Source: Saccharomycopsis fibuligera x Saccharomycopsis cf. fibuligera
Lineage: Eukaryota > Ascomycota > Saccharomycetes > Ascoideales > Saccharomycopsidaceae
Assembly (NCBI GenBank): GCA_001936135.1
Contig: CP012813.1
Span: 1,922,001 to 1,986,000 of the forward strand
Direction of reading: 5' to 3'
DNA: 64,000 nucleotides
The position numbers were made by a program, and so were the translations under genes. Shown one piece after another: positions 31,259-42,726 of the stretch. Every line of letters begins with the position of its first letter. Within the stretch, counting starts at the first letter, position 1. Below the pieces are notes generated by a model. That model did not search any database, was not told the DNA's origin, and saw only the letters and a program-made list of their open reading frames with translations.

Positions 31259-31948
31259 TCATACGCTGGCAAATGCAAACTTTCGCTCAACATTTTCCGC
31301 TACCGTCGCCCTTATTATTTCACTAAGCTCTTGAGCCCTTTGTGCTGCAACGTCTAGCACCTTAAATAACTTTTTTTCACTAAATCTACCATAATTCTCT
31401 GAAAGCAAAATTTCATCTACTTGATTATTCTTGATTGAATACACCACCAAATGTTTACTTTTGCTTTTCGCCACTTGTTCTTCCGTAGCATCTGCTACAA
31501 GTTGATTATCCAGAGTATACACCAACAAGTTCGAATTAAACAGCTTCAATATACTAATTCCTGCATCGATTAATGCCAACACTACTGCATTGATACATGA
31601 GTTTAGTTCAACTAGTGGTTCTTCATAATGAGCTTCCGCATAACTGTTTTGAGCCTTTTCCAATATTTGTAAATTGATTTGAATCAACTGACGAGGATAC
31701 AAGTTGCCCAACACCACCACATTGCTTAAAAAGCTGCGAATTTTGTCCTCCATTAACTTTTCCCTTGTTCCAGAAGAACCAATGTCTGGTTTGATATTCA
31801 CTTCGATGTATCCTGTTGTTGGTAGTTCCTGTCTTGGCTTGGCTTCTATTGGTCCATTGATTCCGCACATCACTTTCACCCCGTGAATCTGCACTTCGGA
31901 GCTTCCATCAACGTTATTAAGCACATTAGTTTTCGCTACAAGAGGCAT
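31259..31948 (-). CDS. RRP46: RNA exosome core subunit Rrp46
   Basis: A 229-residue RNase PH-fold protein of the nine-subunit exosome ring, acting in 3'-5' RNA processing and decay in nucleus and cytoplasm. It matches yeast Rrp46 (223 residues) along its length: NVLNNVDGSSEVQIHGVKVM at the N-terminus, GPIEAKPRQELPTTGYIEV, REKLMEDKIRSFL, YPRQLIQINLQILE and LNSCINAVVLALIDAGI. Like other eukaryotic ring subunits it is probably catalytically inactive. No gaps or breaks were seen. Confidence 0.95.
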   Translation of the reverse strand: MPLVAKTNVLNNVDGSSEVQIHGVKVMCGINGPIEAKPRQELPTTGYIEVNIKPDIGSSGTREKLMEDKIRSFLSNVVVLGNLYPRQLIQINLQILEKAQNSYAEAHYEEPLVELNSCINAVVLALIDAGISILKLFNSNLLVYTLDNQLVADATEEQVAKSKSKHLVVYSIKNNQVDEILLSENYGRFSEKKLFKVLDVAAQRAQELSEIIRATVAENVERKFAFASV

Positions 31949-33278
31949 GTCCGATATTAGGTTCTTGCGTGGTTCCAGTATCTTGTAGTATTGGTTTAGT
32001 AAAGTTATGATTTCTTATACTGCGCTCCGTAGCGGTTCTGCAGAAGAAGCTATTTCGATGTCATCTCATCCTTGAATGTTATAATTTTTCAGCCCACGCC
32101 TAGAAAGTCCGTTACCCGCGCATGTATGCATCTGAGAGGCTGCTTTTCCACAACATGCGACAACATTATAAGCAGGAACTATGCTGGCCGTTGTGTAAGC
32201 ACCGTGAAGTCAACTAGCTATTATAGTCTCAAAACGGAACCAAAGTTGGCTTTCAATAGAATTGACTGCTATGGTGTATCATTGGATGGCTCAAGTCTCT
32301 CTGACAAGCATTGAGTTCTAGGTCTACAAAATGTGATCTAGACTTGCGGTATTCTTCCAATATTTTCTACCATTTTCTATCATGTTCTGTCAGTTTTTAC
32401 TATACCCAAATTGCCGTAAATCGAAATCTATCTGCTTACGAGCGTATGATTTAAAGTGTTTGACTTATTGCAGCTTTCACTTTTCAAGCTTAATATTGCT
32501 GGAAGGGTGAATATTCATGATATCCGGTAATTGGCATAGTATAGCATACGTAGCATAGCTAGTCTATCCCTCATCAGGACTAACAAACTCACTCAATAGT
32601 GCTCGCACTCCTTGAAGGCGGCATTCTGATACAGGGGGATGGGCAAAATATGTTTAAAAATAAAAAAAGGAAAAAATTGAAAGTAGAAAATAAAAAATTA
32701 AAAAAGAGGTAGCCAAAAAATGGATTTTTACAGTCCACGGTAAAGCATACACGAACATACACGATGCAGTGTAAACTGTAAATTTTGAAGCGTGTTCTAT
32801 TTTGCTGTGAAATCAATAGATTGTAAGAAACAACTTACAACTAGAGTCCTGATTCTAATTTTATAATTGATAACATATATATGGGCAACTTCCAGTTACA
32901 ATTAATTCCAAGAATGAGGTCACTCTAGCTAGCCGGCTAGCCAGAATAATTCCAACAAAATGACAAAACAAAATAAAACGGAAAAACGTTCAAAAACAAA
33001 CAAACAAATTAAACAATAACAAGAAAACAAGCATTTCAAAAGCAAAAACTATCTAATAAGTTGGATAATCAACTTCTTAGCAAAAGCAAAACAAACTTTT
33101 CTAATTTCAATCGAATGAACACTATAAATAGGCCTTTAGTTTTTCTTGAAGTTCAATTCAACTAACTCATTAGCCCACCTTAAGTCATCATAATCGTCAG
33201 ACTAATGATAAACCAGACGCCTGAGTATGCGCTTATGTTCGAAATCGAGTAATCGCATTTGATGTCTTCATTTTTGTA
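31949..33278. other. 1.3-kb intergenic region between RRP46 and TCO89
   Basis: Upstream of RRP46 and downstream of TCO89. An 80-codon plus-strand frame at 32072-32314 and a minus frame at 32589-32816 show no domain and are not supported. A TAGCTAGCCGGCTAGCC inverted-repeat-like stretch lies near 32927-32942. Confidence 0.4.
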
Positions 33279-33602
33279 TTAGTCCTTCAAAAAATCACTA
33301 TTCAAAATATTAGAATACTGTTGTTCTTGTGAATCAAGTACTTGTGGTTGAGATTGAGATTCACCCACAATCTCTGCATTATTATTTCCATTCTTGATAC
33401 TTTTTTGATAATTGCCATTTGTGCCATTACCATTATTGGCACCATTATTATTGGTGCCAGCAGCGGCTGCTGCTGCAGCGCGTTGAAGTTGCTGTTGGTG
33501 CAAGTGTTGCAATTGTTGTTGCTGCTGTTGTTGCTGCTGTTGTTGCTGCTGTTGTTGTTGAGCTCTCGTAGTTATTTGATTTGCACCTTGACCTAGACTT
33601 GG

Positions 33603-33643
<41 letters not shown>

Positions 33644-36269
33644 GATATTGCCTCTTTGCAGCCTGTTGCATCATCAATTGCTGTTGTTGTAAAGCCAGCT
33701 GTTGTAATAATTGAATTTGCCGATAATGTTCTTTTCCTTTTAAAAATTGTTGATATTGTGCTTTAGTTAATGGTGGAGATAATGTGACTCCTTGTTGTGG
33801 CTGAGATGGTCCTATCATTGCTGCTGCTGCCGATGAATTTGCATTTGATCCTGCATTCATGGGTGGTCCCGGCGGAATCATTCCTTGGTTTTTCACGCCA
33901 GCTAAATTTTGCTGTTGCTGCTGCTGCTGCTGCTGATGTTGTTGTTTTTTTTGTTGCATTTGTAATTGCATTTGAATTTGCATTTGTTGTTGTTGTTGCT
34001 GTTGTTGTTGTGCAAATGCTGCTGATGCTGCAGCACCTTGATGATTGAATGGATGATTACTGTTATTCACTAGGCCTCCCCTTGATTGCTGCTGTGGTAC
34101 AATTTGTTGTGAGTGTTGTTGTTGCTGCATCAAATTAACATTAGCAAAATTTGGATTTGCCATTCTTTGCACTGATCTACTTTGCAAGCCCATGTTGCGT
34201 TGCATGTTAGCAATCATTGCTGGATTATTTGGATTATTTGGATTAGTTACATGAGTAGGAGCATTAGGAGTTCCCTGGGCTAAACTTGGATTATTAGCAA
34301 ATAATTGTTGCTGATAAAACTTAGAACTTATCAAGTTTTCCTTTTTGTGTTTCGCTACTTGTTTGGCTAAAAGCTTATTTAAAAATTTGAAATTTTCATT
34401 ATCGCGAACTAATATTTTGCCTAAGTTAATGTTTTTAGAACTATCGTTGGGAACAAAATTGGTTTTTTTATTCTTATACTTGACATTATTGATGACTTTG
34501 GTTTTATCTTTACCAAATAATTCATTCTCGTACTGATAAATCAACAAATTTTCTTTTCTTTGCATTTTTGGTTGCTGTTGTACAGACTCGTTATTATTAT
34601 TACTACTGCCATTTCCATCATTTTGTAATGAGTATAAATGCATCAATTCGTTTCTTAAACTCTTATTAGTAGTGGATGAATGATTACTTTGAATGCTTTG
34701 TAGCTGATTGTAACTTGAACTTAAATTACTGCTATTCCCATTAGACCTGATTTCAATATTTTGTCTATTATTGCCACGATGTTTCGCCCCACCATCATTA
34801 TTATCATTTTGTAGTGCTGCTGCTTCATTTTGCTTTTCAAATTCATGAATAGTCTTTATAGATTTAATCAATGGGTTATAAAAATTCCTTAAATTGTAAT
34901 AATCCAAATACAATTGGTCATTCAATTTTCGAACATTGGCAATTTCTTCCTCTTCTTCTTCTTCGTTATTCAGAATGTTTGAGCCCAATGCATTGTTACT
35001 AGTACTAGAACCCCCTTTCTTGGCCCCTTGCAAAGCAAAAAAATTACCTTGAAGATCTTCATCAGTATATTGCATTGAATATTTTTGCGGACTTTTAGAA
35101 GATTTTCTCATGCCTGTTGGGGTCTTATCAATACTACCATTGCTGGTGATTTTGCCATAATTATTATTAACATTCAATGTTGACCCAGAACGACTTAGGT
35201 ACTTGTTACTTCCGTCATTCAGGCCATCATTTGCTAAAAGTGAGGATTCTCTTTGAAGTTTTAACTTTTTTTGGAATCTGGAGGAAAGTAAACTAGGGTT
35301 GGGTATATATAAACTTCTTGGGGCTGAAATTTCTTGACCATTGGGTGGATTATCATCATCTTGCTCTTCATCATCTTGCTCCTCAGTGTCGTCATCATTG
35401 TCATTGCTGTTATTATTATCATCATTGGGCTGTTTTTTTGCTTCCTGCGGGTTTTCTAATTTTTCTGATGATGCTGTTTTCGATTCATCTTCCTTTTCAG
35501 TTTTTTGGTCTTGCTGGCCACCTTGTGGATCTTGCCGCTTGTTGGGATCTGGATGATTCGGCACTATATCTTCATCAACGTTAAAAGTAGACACCCTGGA
35601 TGGGAAATTTTGTTCGTCGGCGTATTCTTTATGCTCATACTTGGAATTATTACTATTTTTGGCAATATTTTCGGTATTGCTTTGACCAACATGGGATTGG
35701 TAATCTTGATTTTGTCGTTGTTCCTGTTGCTGCTGCTGATGGATAGCATCACGCAAATTATGGGTCTCATTTCTATTTTCTAACAAATCTGTATCTGAAT
35801 TCAAGTCCAACGTCTTGAATCTTCGTAACACAGGCTCGCTATCCTGTTTTATCATACCCACTGCTTGCTGTTTATGCATATTATTACCATTATCGCCATC
35901 CTCTTCATCGTCATCACTGACATAATCCTCATACTGATCCATATCATCTTCGTCATTATTGTTGTCTTGATAGTGGCGGTGATGATTTTGATCACCATCA
36001 TCGTCATCATCGTCGTCGTCATCATCGCCAAACAACTGAAGATCCACTTTCTTCTTTTTTCCTCCCGCAGCACTGATCTTGGGGTTGCTGTTGCTCTTGA
36101 GAGCATAGACTGGATGCGAAGGCACTTTGCGCAAGCTGGACATCTTCAAGGTGCTGTTGGCATTGAGACGAGTCTTGGAGCCCCTGCTGCGCACGCGGTG
36201 GAAGTTGATGCTCTCGGAGCTCTTGGACTTTTGCAAGTAGTTTCTTCTAGTTTTCTTCTTCTCGGGCAT
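33279..36269 (-). CDS. TCO89: TORC1 subunit Tco89 (divergent, poly-Gln)
   Basis: A 996-residue low-complexity protein, identified by short blocks shared with yeast Tco89 in the same order: a basic N-terminus with SSLRKVPSHP (about 44-53), SSRFQKKLKLQRESSLL (about 327-343; yeast SRTQRKLWLQRENSIM), YYNLRNFYNPLIKSI (about 455; yeast EYSNVKRFYNPLDEAL), IYQYENELFGKDKTKVINN (yeast SESYLFNKDVNPINKN) and a later RSVQRMANPNFANVN. Tco89 is a TORC1-specific subunit at the vacuole needed for normal TORC1 activity and wall integrity. Between the blocks lie acidic runs and Asn-rich parts. The C-terminal third is dominated by Gln tracts, including about 14 uninterrupted CAA codons at 33602-33643. It is divergent from CTI6. 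Confidence 0.75.
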
Positions 36270-36527
36270 TGCTTAAGGGTATTTGGTATTGTGTATACTA
36301 GCCTGTATTGATGGTTAGTTGTATTGTATTATATTGCATTGTAGTGTATTGTAGTTGTTATTATCTAATGTTGGCGATGGCGATGGAAGAGCTAATCCCA
36401 AGCAGGGTGACCCCGTTTCCTTTACTTACTCTTCCGCTATCACTTCTATATTATATCAACACTATTTCACTTACTTCCACTCCTCTTTCTCTGTTTACTA
36501 CCAACGACAACAGCAACACACAACACA
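36270..36527. promoter_or_regulatory. Divergent promoter of TCO89 and CTI6
   Basis: A 258-bp region between the two start codons must contain both promoters. It has a GTATTGTATT-type repeated stretch (about 36322-36358) and a CA-rich leader (ACAACAGCAACACACAACAC) just before the CTI6 ATG. Confidence 0.5.
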
Positions 36528-38786
36528 ATGGCTAGCAGCAGAAGATCCGCAAGGAAGTCTAGGTATACTGGTTCCAGCTCCACTAGTGCCACTACCTTCC
36601 CCCACGACACCAGCGACGAATACCGCTCTCGCCAGCATCGCGGTACTAAAGACAATAGCAACAACAACAGAAACAGCTCTCAGCAGCGCCGTGGCAAACT
36701 AGAAGACGACGACGAAGAAGACGAAGTGGAAGACGGCGAACCAGAAGAAGAAGAAGAAGTTGAAGCTGAAGGTGACGAAGAAGAAGAGTATGATAGCTCC
36801 AATGGCGAAGAAACAACTAGATGTATTTGCGGCCACACTGAGCTCCAGCTAGATCCTTCTGACAAGTACTACAACAACGAAAAGGTGCTTGGCTTGTTTA
36901 TCCAGTGTGACAAGTGCAATGTCTGGCAGCATGGCTATTGTGTTTCCATCTATGATGACAAGCAGGTGCCTGATAGATACTGGTGTGAACGATGCCGTCC
37001 TGATTTGCACAAGGTCCAGGTGGGCCCCAATGGAACCACTTCATTATACAAGCCAGTGCAGCCAAAACCTTCAAGAAACAATAGTCATCATGGCCATGGC
37101 CGTGATCGTGATCGTGATCGTGAGCCAAGCAATAACCACCACAGGAGCGAAAGCGCTAAGGACAATAATGCTGGTACCAGCAGCGGTCATAGCAGTGATA
37201 GCTCTAAAAGCAAAAAGAAAGTACGGTCGTCTACAAGAGCTGGTCGTAATAGTTCTGAGACTCTTGATCGAAAGATGCTTTCTTCTAGATCAAAGAGAAC
37301 AACTTTGAATTCTATTGAAGATGAGCAATTAGCCAAAGCTTTAAGAGAGTCAGAGAAAGAATACAAGGCTAGAACTGTATTGGATACTGAAGATATCAAG
37401 TTGGAAGACGGCCGCACGGTGCGTAAACAAACAAGACGCACAGTGTTGGTGGAAAAAGGTGCCACTGATGATGAAGACGATGATGAAGATGCAGAAGAAG
37501 CTGCTGATGACGACGAAAGTCGTGAAGTTATTGACGAAGGCGAAGCAGAAGATTCAAAAGATGGCATTGTGGGCTCACAAGATGCGAAGGTAGAAGGAAG
37601 AGACGGAGAAACAACACACAACAAGAGATCAGCAACCGCAGGTGATTCAGATAATGACAAGAAACGAGTAAAGTTGGAAACACATGATAGTAAGAAGTTA
37701 AAAGACGAAACTAGCAGTACTGCCAATGATGATAATGATAATACTAATGATGAGTCAAGCAGTTATGAGGAGAAACGTAAACGTACTAGAAGAAACATCA
37801 ATTATAGCGATAACAATGCCACCACTACTACAACTACTGCAACCGCAACAACAACTTCAACCACAACAGCAACAGCAGCAACAGCAGCAACAGCAGGATC
37901 ATCATCTTCGCGTGCATCCGATCAACGTCCAAGAAGAAACGGTAGTGTTCAGCCACCATCAATAACCACTACCAGTACCACTAATGGTAACATTAACTCT
38001 AGACAACTGTCTTCAAGCAATAAATCCAAGCAAAGAAATTCTCCCGAAGCACGAGCCACCAGCGCCAACAATAACAATAGTACCATCAATAGTCGATCAT
38101 CAAAAACCAATGCTAACGCCAGTGGCGACGATTCAGGTAACACTTCCGCCGCCAGCAATAATCATTTGAATCTTCCAAGAAGCTCACGCAAAAAACGGTC
38201 AACTCCATCAAATAGCACCACTAGCAGCAACAGTAGCAGCAGCCATCACAGAAAAGCAAATGGCGCCAATGGTAGCAGCAACGGTAATGGTAATAGCAGT
38301 CATGGTGCTACTTCCGTGACGGCTACACATAACTCGATCTTGCTTAATTCAGATAAGCCAATCGAGCCAAGAATCCCGCCAGCTAAGATTTCATTACACG
38401 AAATGAGAAAAAGAATTACTGCCATATCGGAGTTCATATACTACGTATCGATTGATCTTTCCGAGGAGCAGAAGTCTTACAACAAGTTGCTTGAAAGCCT
38501 ACAGCAAAAGTCCACTTCCGCATCCAACGGCACCAACAGTGGAAACACGAGTTTTAGTAACGGTGTGTTTGGGAATGGAAATGGCAATGCCGCTGCTAAT
38601 GCCAATGCGACGCCAAATACCACAACCACATCGGAAGACGACGAAGAAGAGGAAAAATTCATCAAGAATTTCCAGTTGTTGTTTGAAGATAATCAGAGTG
38701 GATCGTTGGAAATGATTGACAGGTTGAGAGAGAAGATTGTTGATTGGGAAGGCAAATTTGGGTCATATATGGAGCAGGGGGTGTGA
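36528..38786 (+). CDS. CTI6: PHD-finger protein Cti6 (Rpd3L histone deacetylase complex)
   Basis: A 752-residue protein. After an acidic stretch it has one PHD finger at about 97-162: CICG, then CDKCNVWQHGYC, then WCERCRPDLH, the full Cys4-His-Cys3 set with the QHGYC signature of Cti6. Cti6 is a subunit of the Rpd3L deacetylase that links Cyc8-Tup1 to chromatin and relates to iron-responsive genes in yeasts. The remainder is charged, then Ser/Thr/Asn-rich with poly-Thr and CAA/ACA runs; a conserved helical block near the C-terminus (ISLHEMRKRITAISEFIYYV, about 625-650) resembles the C-terminal region of fungal Cti6. It is longer than yeast Cti6 (506 residues) because of low-complexity insertions. 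Confidence 0.9.
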   Translation: MASSRRSARKSRYTGSSSTSATTFPHDTSDEYRSRQHRGTKDNSNNNRNSSQQRRGKLEDDDEEDEVEDGEPEEEEEVEAEGDEEEEYDSSNGEETTRCICGHTELQLDPSDKYYNNEKVLGLFIQCDKCNVWQHGYCVSIYDDKQVPDRYWCERCRPDLHKVQVGPNGTTSLYKPVQPKPSRNNSHHGHGRDRDRDREPSNNHHRSESAKDNNAGTSSGHSSDSSKSKKKVRSSTRAGRNSSETLDRKMLSSRSKRTTLNSIEDEQLAKALRESEKEYKARTVLDTEDIKLEDGRTVRKQTRRTVLVEKGATDDEDDDEDAEEAADDDESREVIDEGEAEDSKDGIVGSQDAKVEGRDGETTHNKRSATAGDSDNDKKRVKLETHDSKKLKDETSSTANDDNDNTNDESSSYEEKRKRTRRNINYSDNNATTTTTTATATTTSTTTATAATAATAGSSSSRASDQRPRRNGSVQPPSITTTSTTNGNINSRQLSSSNKSKQRNSPEARATSANNNNSTINSRSSKTNANASGDDSGNTSAASNNHLNLPRSSRKKRSTPSNSTTSSNSSSSHHRKANGANGSSNGNGNSSHGATSVTATHNSILLNSDKPIEPRIPPAKISLHEMRKRITAISEFIYYVSIDLSEEQKSYNKLLESLQQKSTSASNGTNSGNTSFSNGVFGNGNGNAAANANATPNTTTTSEDDEEEEKFIKNFQLLFEDNQSGSLEMIDRLREKIVDWEGKFGSYMEQGV

Positions 38787-40243
38787 AATGGAAAAAGAAG
38801 AATAGGAGAAAATTAATTTTTCTACTGATTTTATTTGACGTGTTGATGAAGTTGGCATGGCGAACGTTTATTGACTGCTGATTATCAATGATCTAGAATT
38901 CAAGGCTGATAAAGGTGGTCCCTTCTCTACTTTTATTTCTTATTTTTTTTTTTTTTTTGTGTGTTTTATTTTTGGGATTAATGGTGATGTAATACTGTAT
39001 ATCTTATTCATCAATTTTTTTGTTGTTTACTTATCTTTTTGTTTTTTTGTTTGTTTTTTTTTTTCTAAATTTGTGTGCTTTTTCTTATTATCATTACTAT
39101 CATTATTATTATTGTATAATTGTTGTTTTTTTACTTGTCTGATGTGATTGTCACCATTTACCAATTTACCCATTTACTTTGTATTAATTCACTCACAATA
39201 TCATTAGCTATTTGATTTGGACTTATCTCTAGAACAATAGCAAGTAATAAATGACGCTAAATGAATGAATCTTTAATCTAACTAGTAGAGAGTTTCAATG
39301 TATTTAATTACGGCCATGCTTTTTAGTCAGTGTGCGTCATTTAGTTCGTGCTCGTGGTAATCTGCTGCCACAATTACAGCTCAATTCAAAGTATGATAAC
39401 GATAATAATAATAATTGACCAAAATTTCTCCGTTTATATAAACAAAAAAACAAAACGAGAAAAATATACAAAAAAAAAGGAAAAAGAAAAAGCAGTAACA
39501 ACAGATAAGATAGAAAAACACAAAATAAATGATCAAGAAAGAAAAGAAAAAGGTAAACAAAATTCAAAAAGACAAAGCTTTTGTTTTGATTGAAAAATCA
39601 GCTTAAAAAATGAAGATAAAAAATATTAATGTGAAAAAAATGAAAGAATAAGAATTAAGAATAAACCCCCATTAGCTTTTTTTTTAAAAAAAAAAGAAAT
39701 ATAAAAAAAAAAAAAATAAAAAAGCAATGATTATTGTAATGATAATAATAATGAATATTGTTCAGTACTCGTAAAAATAGTAAGCAGTGATGAAAAGTAA
39801 AAAAGCAAATTAAACTAAAATAGGATTAAAAAAAAGGAAAACACATAACACCATAGTTTATTGTTCGTTTAGTTGGATCTCTTCAACAGTTAAATCAAGT
39901 TAATGTAGGTCAGATGGAGATATGCAAGTTTCCTGACTTTTGCTTGTGGAAACGCTAAAGTAGAGGTGAGGTTCGGTAGAATAGCAAATGATAAATGATA
40001 AACAATATTGACTATAGTACATTGAAAACGTAAAGATAAACATAGTTGAGCCGACAATTGGAAAAAGTTTGATGTAAATGAATTGAAAACCAACAGCAAT
40101 GAAATGCTAGATACAAGCGATGATCTTGTTCACCCATGCCTTGAGTTTATTATATGTACAAGCAGGCATAGTTTGCTGGAACAGTTTCAATGAGAAATAA
40201 TAATAACAAAGGAAAAAAAAAGAAAACAATGAACTTGGCTATT
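38787..40243. other. 1.5-kb intergenic region between CTI6 and HEM3 (convergent)
   Basis: Both flanking genes end here. The region is very AT-rich with T-tracts (about 38942-38958) and A-tracts (39690-39720). Frames at 38959-39147, 39337-39593 and 39890-40099 are compositional. Nothing else is seen. Confidence 0.45.
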
Positions 40244-41377
40244 TCATAGCTCCATTCCATCAGTTAAAGGCAAATCAGTATGCTCAACTTTCAATTTATG
40301 CAACGTTGCTTCCGGAATATCTCTTTCGGGTTTCTTGGCCAACACTTCATCATCTTTGATCTTGTCAAAATTGATATCATCAAGAATCTTTTTAGCTCCC
40401 TGAGCAATTAAGATTTCCGCAAGTTTATTACCAACGTATTCACTATCTTCAACCAAATTATCATCTCTGATTTTTGCGCCAAATTGGTCTTCAACTGATT
40501 CTTTACCGTTAGGAGAAATAACAATCCCCTTGAGGTTTAGCCATTGTGTATACTCGTCATAATGAGATTCAACCCCAATCGGCACTGAGCAACCACCTTC
40601 CAAGAATCTCATCAATGCTCTTTCAGCAAGACAACATACGGTAGTTGGCTTATGAGCAATTTCGCTTAAAAGTCTTTGAATATGTTGATTATTCTTTTTG
40701 ATTTCAATTCCCAATGCACCTTGGCCCACTGCATGATAAATCCCCGAGTTGGCCAAGTTAAGACGCATAGTTATTCTATTAGTTAAGCCAACTCTGGTGA
40801 GACCAGCAGTAGCCAAGACGATACATTTGAAATCGGTAGCAGCATCATCGAGCTTAGCGAGTCTGGTATTAATGTTACCACGAATCACTTGGTATCTCAA
40901 ATTTGGATAGTTTTTCTTTAATTGAGCGGATCTGCGAATTGAAGAAGTACCAACAACGGAGCCATCGGGTAAATCTTTGAGGGATTTGTAAGGTGAACCA
41001 GCAGCCATGCAGAGAGCATCTGAAGGGTCTTCTCTTTTAGAGATGCAACCCAAAGCAAATTCAGGAGGCAAAACAGTTGGCAAATCTTTGAGAGAATGGA
41101 CAACCAAGTCTAATTTTGGGAATGGATCGATTTTTTGCATCAATAAGATTTCCAATTCCTTGGTCCATAAAGATTTACCACCAAATGAATAAAGAGGAAC
41201 GTTTTGAATCTTGTCACCAAGGGTAGACAATGCTAAGACATCGATCTCGAAATCTGGATGGATAGAGTTGATTTGAGCCTTTATGGATTCGGATTGCACC
41301 ACAGCAAGCTTACTTTTTCTGCCACCAATGTGGACGGTTTTGGATTCGTATGGGTTGTTATCTTCCGGCATGGTCAT
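40244..41377 (-). CDS. HEM3: Porphobilinogen deaminase (hydroxymethylbilane synthase)
   Basis: Third enzyme of heme synthesis: it joins four porphobilinogens to hydroxymethylbilane in the cytosol. The sequence follows yeast Hem3 closely: VHIGGRKSKLAVVQSESIKA at the N-terminus, SFGGKSLWTKELE, DLVVHSLKDLPT (catalytic Asp region), GTSSIRRSAQLKKNYPNL, RGNINTRLAKLDD and EGGCSVPIGVES, whose Cys carries the dipyrromethane cofactor. I take the ATG at 41377 (377 residues); the frame also has an ATG at 41419, which would add 14 residues with a basic start, and another at 41371. The family normally begins only a few residues before HIGGRKSKLA, which favours the shorter starts. Confidence 0.96.
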   Translation of the reverse strand: MTMPEDNNPYESKTVHIGGRKSKLAVVQSESIKAQINSIHPDFEIDVLALSTLGDKIQNVPLYSFGGKSLWTKELEILLMQKIDPFPKLDLVVHSLKDLPTVLPPEFALGCISKREDPSDALCMAAGSPYKSLKDLPDGSVVGTSSIRRSAQLKKNYPNLRYQVIRGNINTRLAKLDDAATDFKCIVLATAGLTRVGLTNRITMRLNLANSGIYHAVGQGALGIEIKKNNQHIQRLLSEIAHKPTTVCCLAERALMRFLEGGCSVPIGVESHYDEYTQWLNLKGIVISPNGKESVEDQFGAKIRDDNLVEDSEYVGNKLAEILIAQGAKKILDDINFDKIKDDEVLAKKPERDIPEATLHKLKVEHTDLPLTDGMEL

Positions 41378-41419
41378 TTTGTATAGTGAGCAGGTGCGAG
41401 TGGGATGTTTCTTTGACAA

Positions 41420-42726
41420 AAGCTTAGGTTAAATTTTGTCGGTCAGATGAAGTGAATGATAATGGATACTTGTAGATTGCGAAGAAGACTTCCCAGCAGC
41501 AGTATAAAAGTCGGACAAGGGTACTAAATATGAACAAGAAACCGAGACTTTTCAAGATTTGAAAGCAAATGGAATGTGCAGTAAGTGACAGGAATGGGCG
41601 GCAGCTGGAAAAGCTTCAGATATGAACAAGTAGTGCTAGTAGTGGTGGTGATATCTATCAGTATGATGTTGGGAAGAATGCCATCAACAGTAAAAAGAAA
41701 TAAATGTAAAAGAAATAAATGTGAAAATCAAAGTCAAAAATAAAAAATAAAAAAAAAAAAAAAGTAAAAAGCGAAAAAGCAGCCGGCGCTAAAAGTGGAA
41801 TGTGGAAACTGGAAAAGCGGTAAGCAAAAAGCGGTAAGCAAAGAGCAAAGAGCAATTACAGCGGCGGAATGGACGGTGCAGAGAAGATGAGAAGATTAGA
41901 GGATGAGAGTATGGGAGGATAGGATTATAGAAGGATATGAAGAAGATGAAGATTGGTAGAGGAGAAGAGAAGAGATTGAATATACAGCAGAAATCGAGTA
42001 TTTGTGGTCTAGCTTAAGCTCATCTGGGGTGGTGGATAACGCCTGTGCACTACTAAGCGCCGTAAAAAATAAAAAGTAAAAAAAAAAAAAGTAAAAAAAA
42101 AAAAAAAAATTTTTTTGTCTGTCAAATCACAGCGCTTGTCTTAGTAAACGAGACTACTACTTAGCGCCCTACTAACAGTAACAGCAGTGCAGCAGTAGTA
42201 ATCGCTTGTCTCTCAGTTGCCAATTTCTCGATCGAATCAGATTAGGTAACCCATGGGTCAGATGACCATGTCTTTGTCAGCGGTATTTTTATGCTGTCTT
42301 ATTGGCTGGGTGCTTTGGGCTTATGTAACACGTCGCTAATGCAGACCCCCATCCGCAATTAGGGCTCTCAAGTGCTACGTCAGATGACTGAAAAGTGAAA
42401 AAGAATTACAGGGTCCAGACACCCCTATTTCTGCACAACCATCAACATGCATCTAGTAAGCTAATAAAACAGTATATATCTATATCCAATGATTAATCAT
42501 ATTGTGAAAGAAACGCGTAAATGTGTGTAACCGTGTAAGTATGTATTTTTGAAAAGCTATACAACTATAAAAGACAACCGCATTTTTATCTTAACTAAGA
42601 GAAATAAACGTAAGATGTGGAAAAAATTAAAAAAAAATAAAAAATAAAAAAAAAAAAGGAGGAAGAGTCAAATAGCTGGCAACAGCAACTAACTGGCCGG
42701 CCTCACTGGACATTGCTTCTTCTCTC
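41420..42726. other. 1.3-kb intergenic region upstream of HEM3
   Basis: HEM3 promoter and 3' flank of the VPS70-like gene. A-rich tracts occur at about 41749-41763, 42077-42110 and 42625-42657. A purine-rich stretch of GAAGATGAGAAG-type sequence spans about 41880-41990. No gene is seen. Confidence 0.45.

Noticed and set aside
32072-32314. 80-codon frame upstream of RRP46
   Set aside because: Cys-rich but without spacing of a known fold; no supporting context.
41378-41419. Upstream HEM3 start adding 14 residues as a targeting signal
   Set aside because: Porphobilinogen deaminase is cytosolic in yeast and the family starts near HIGGRKSKLA; the longer start is possible but not needed.
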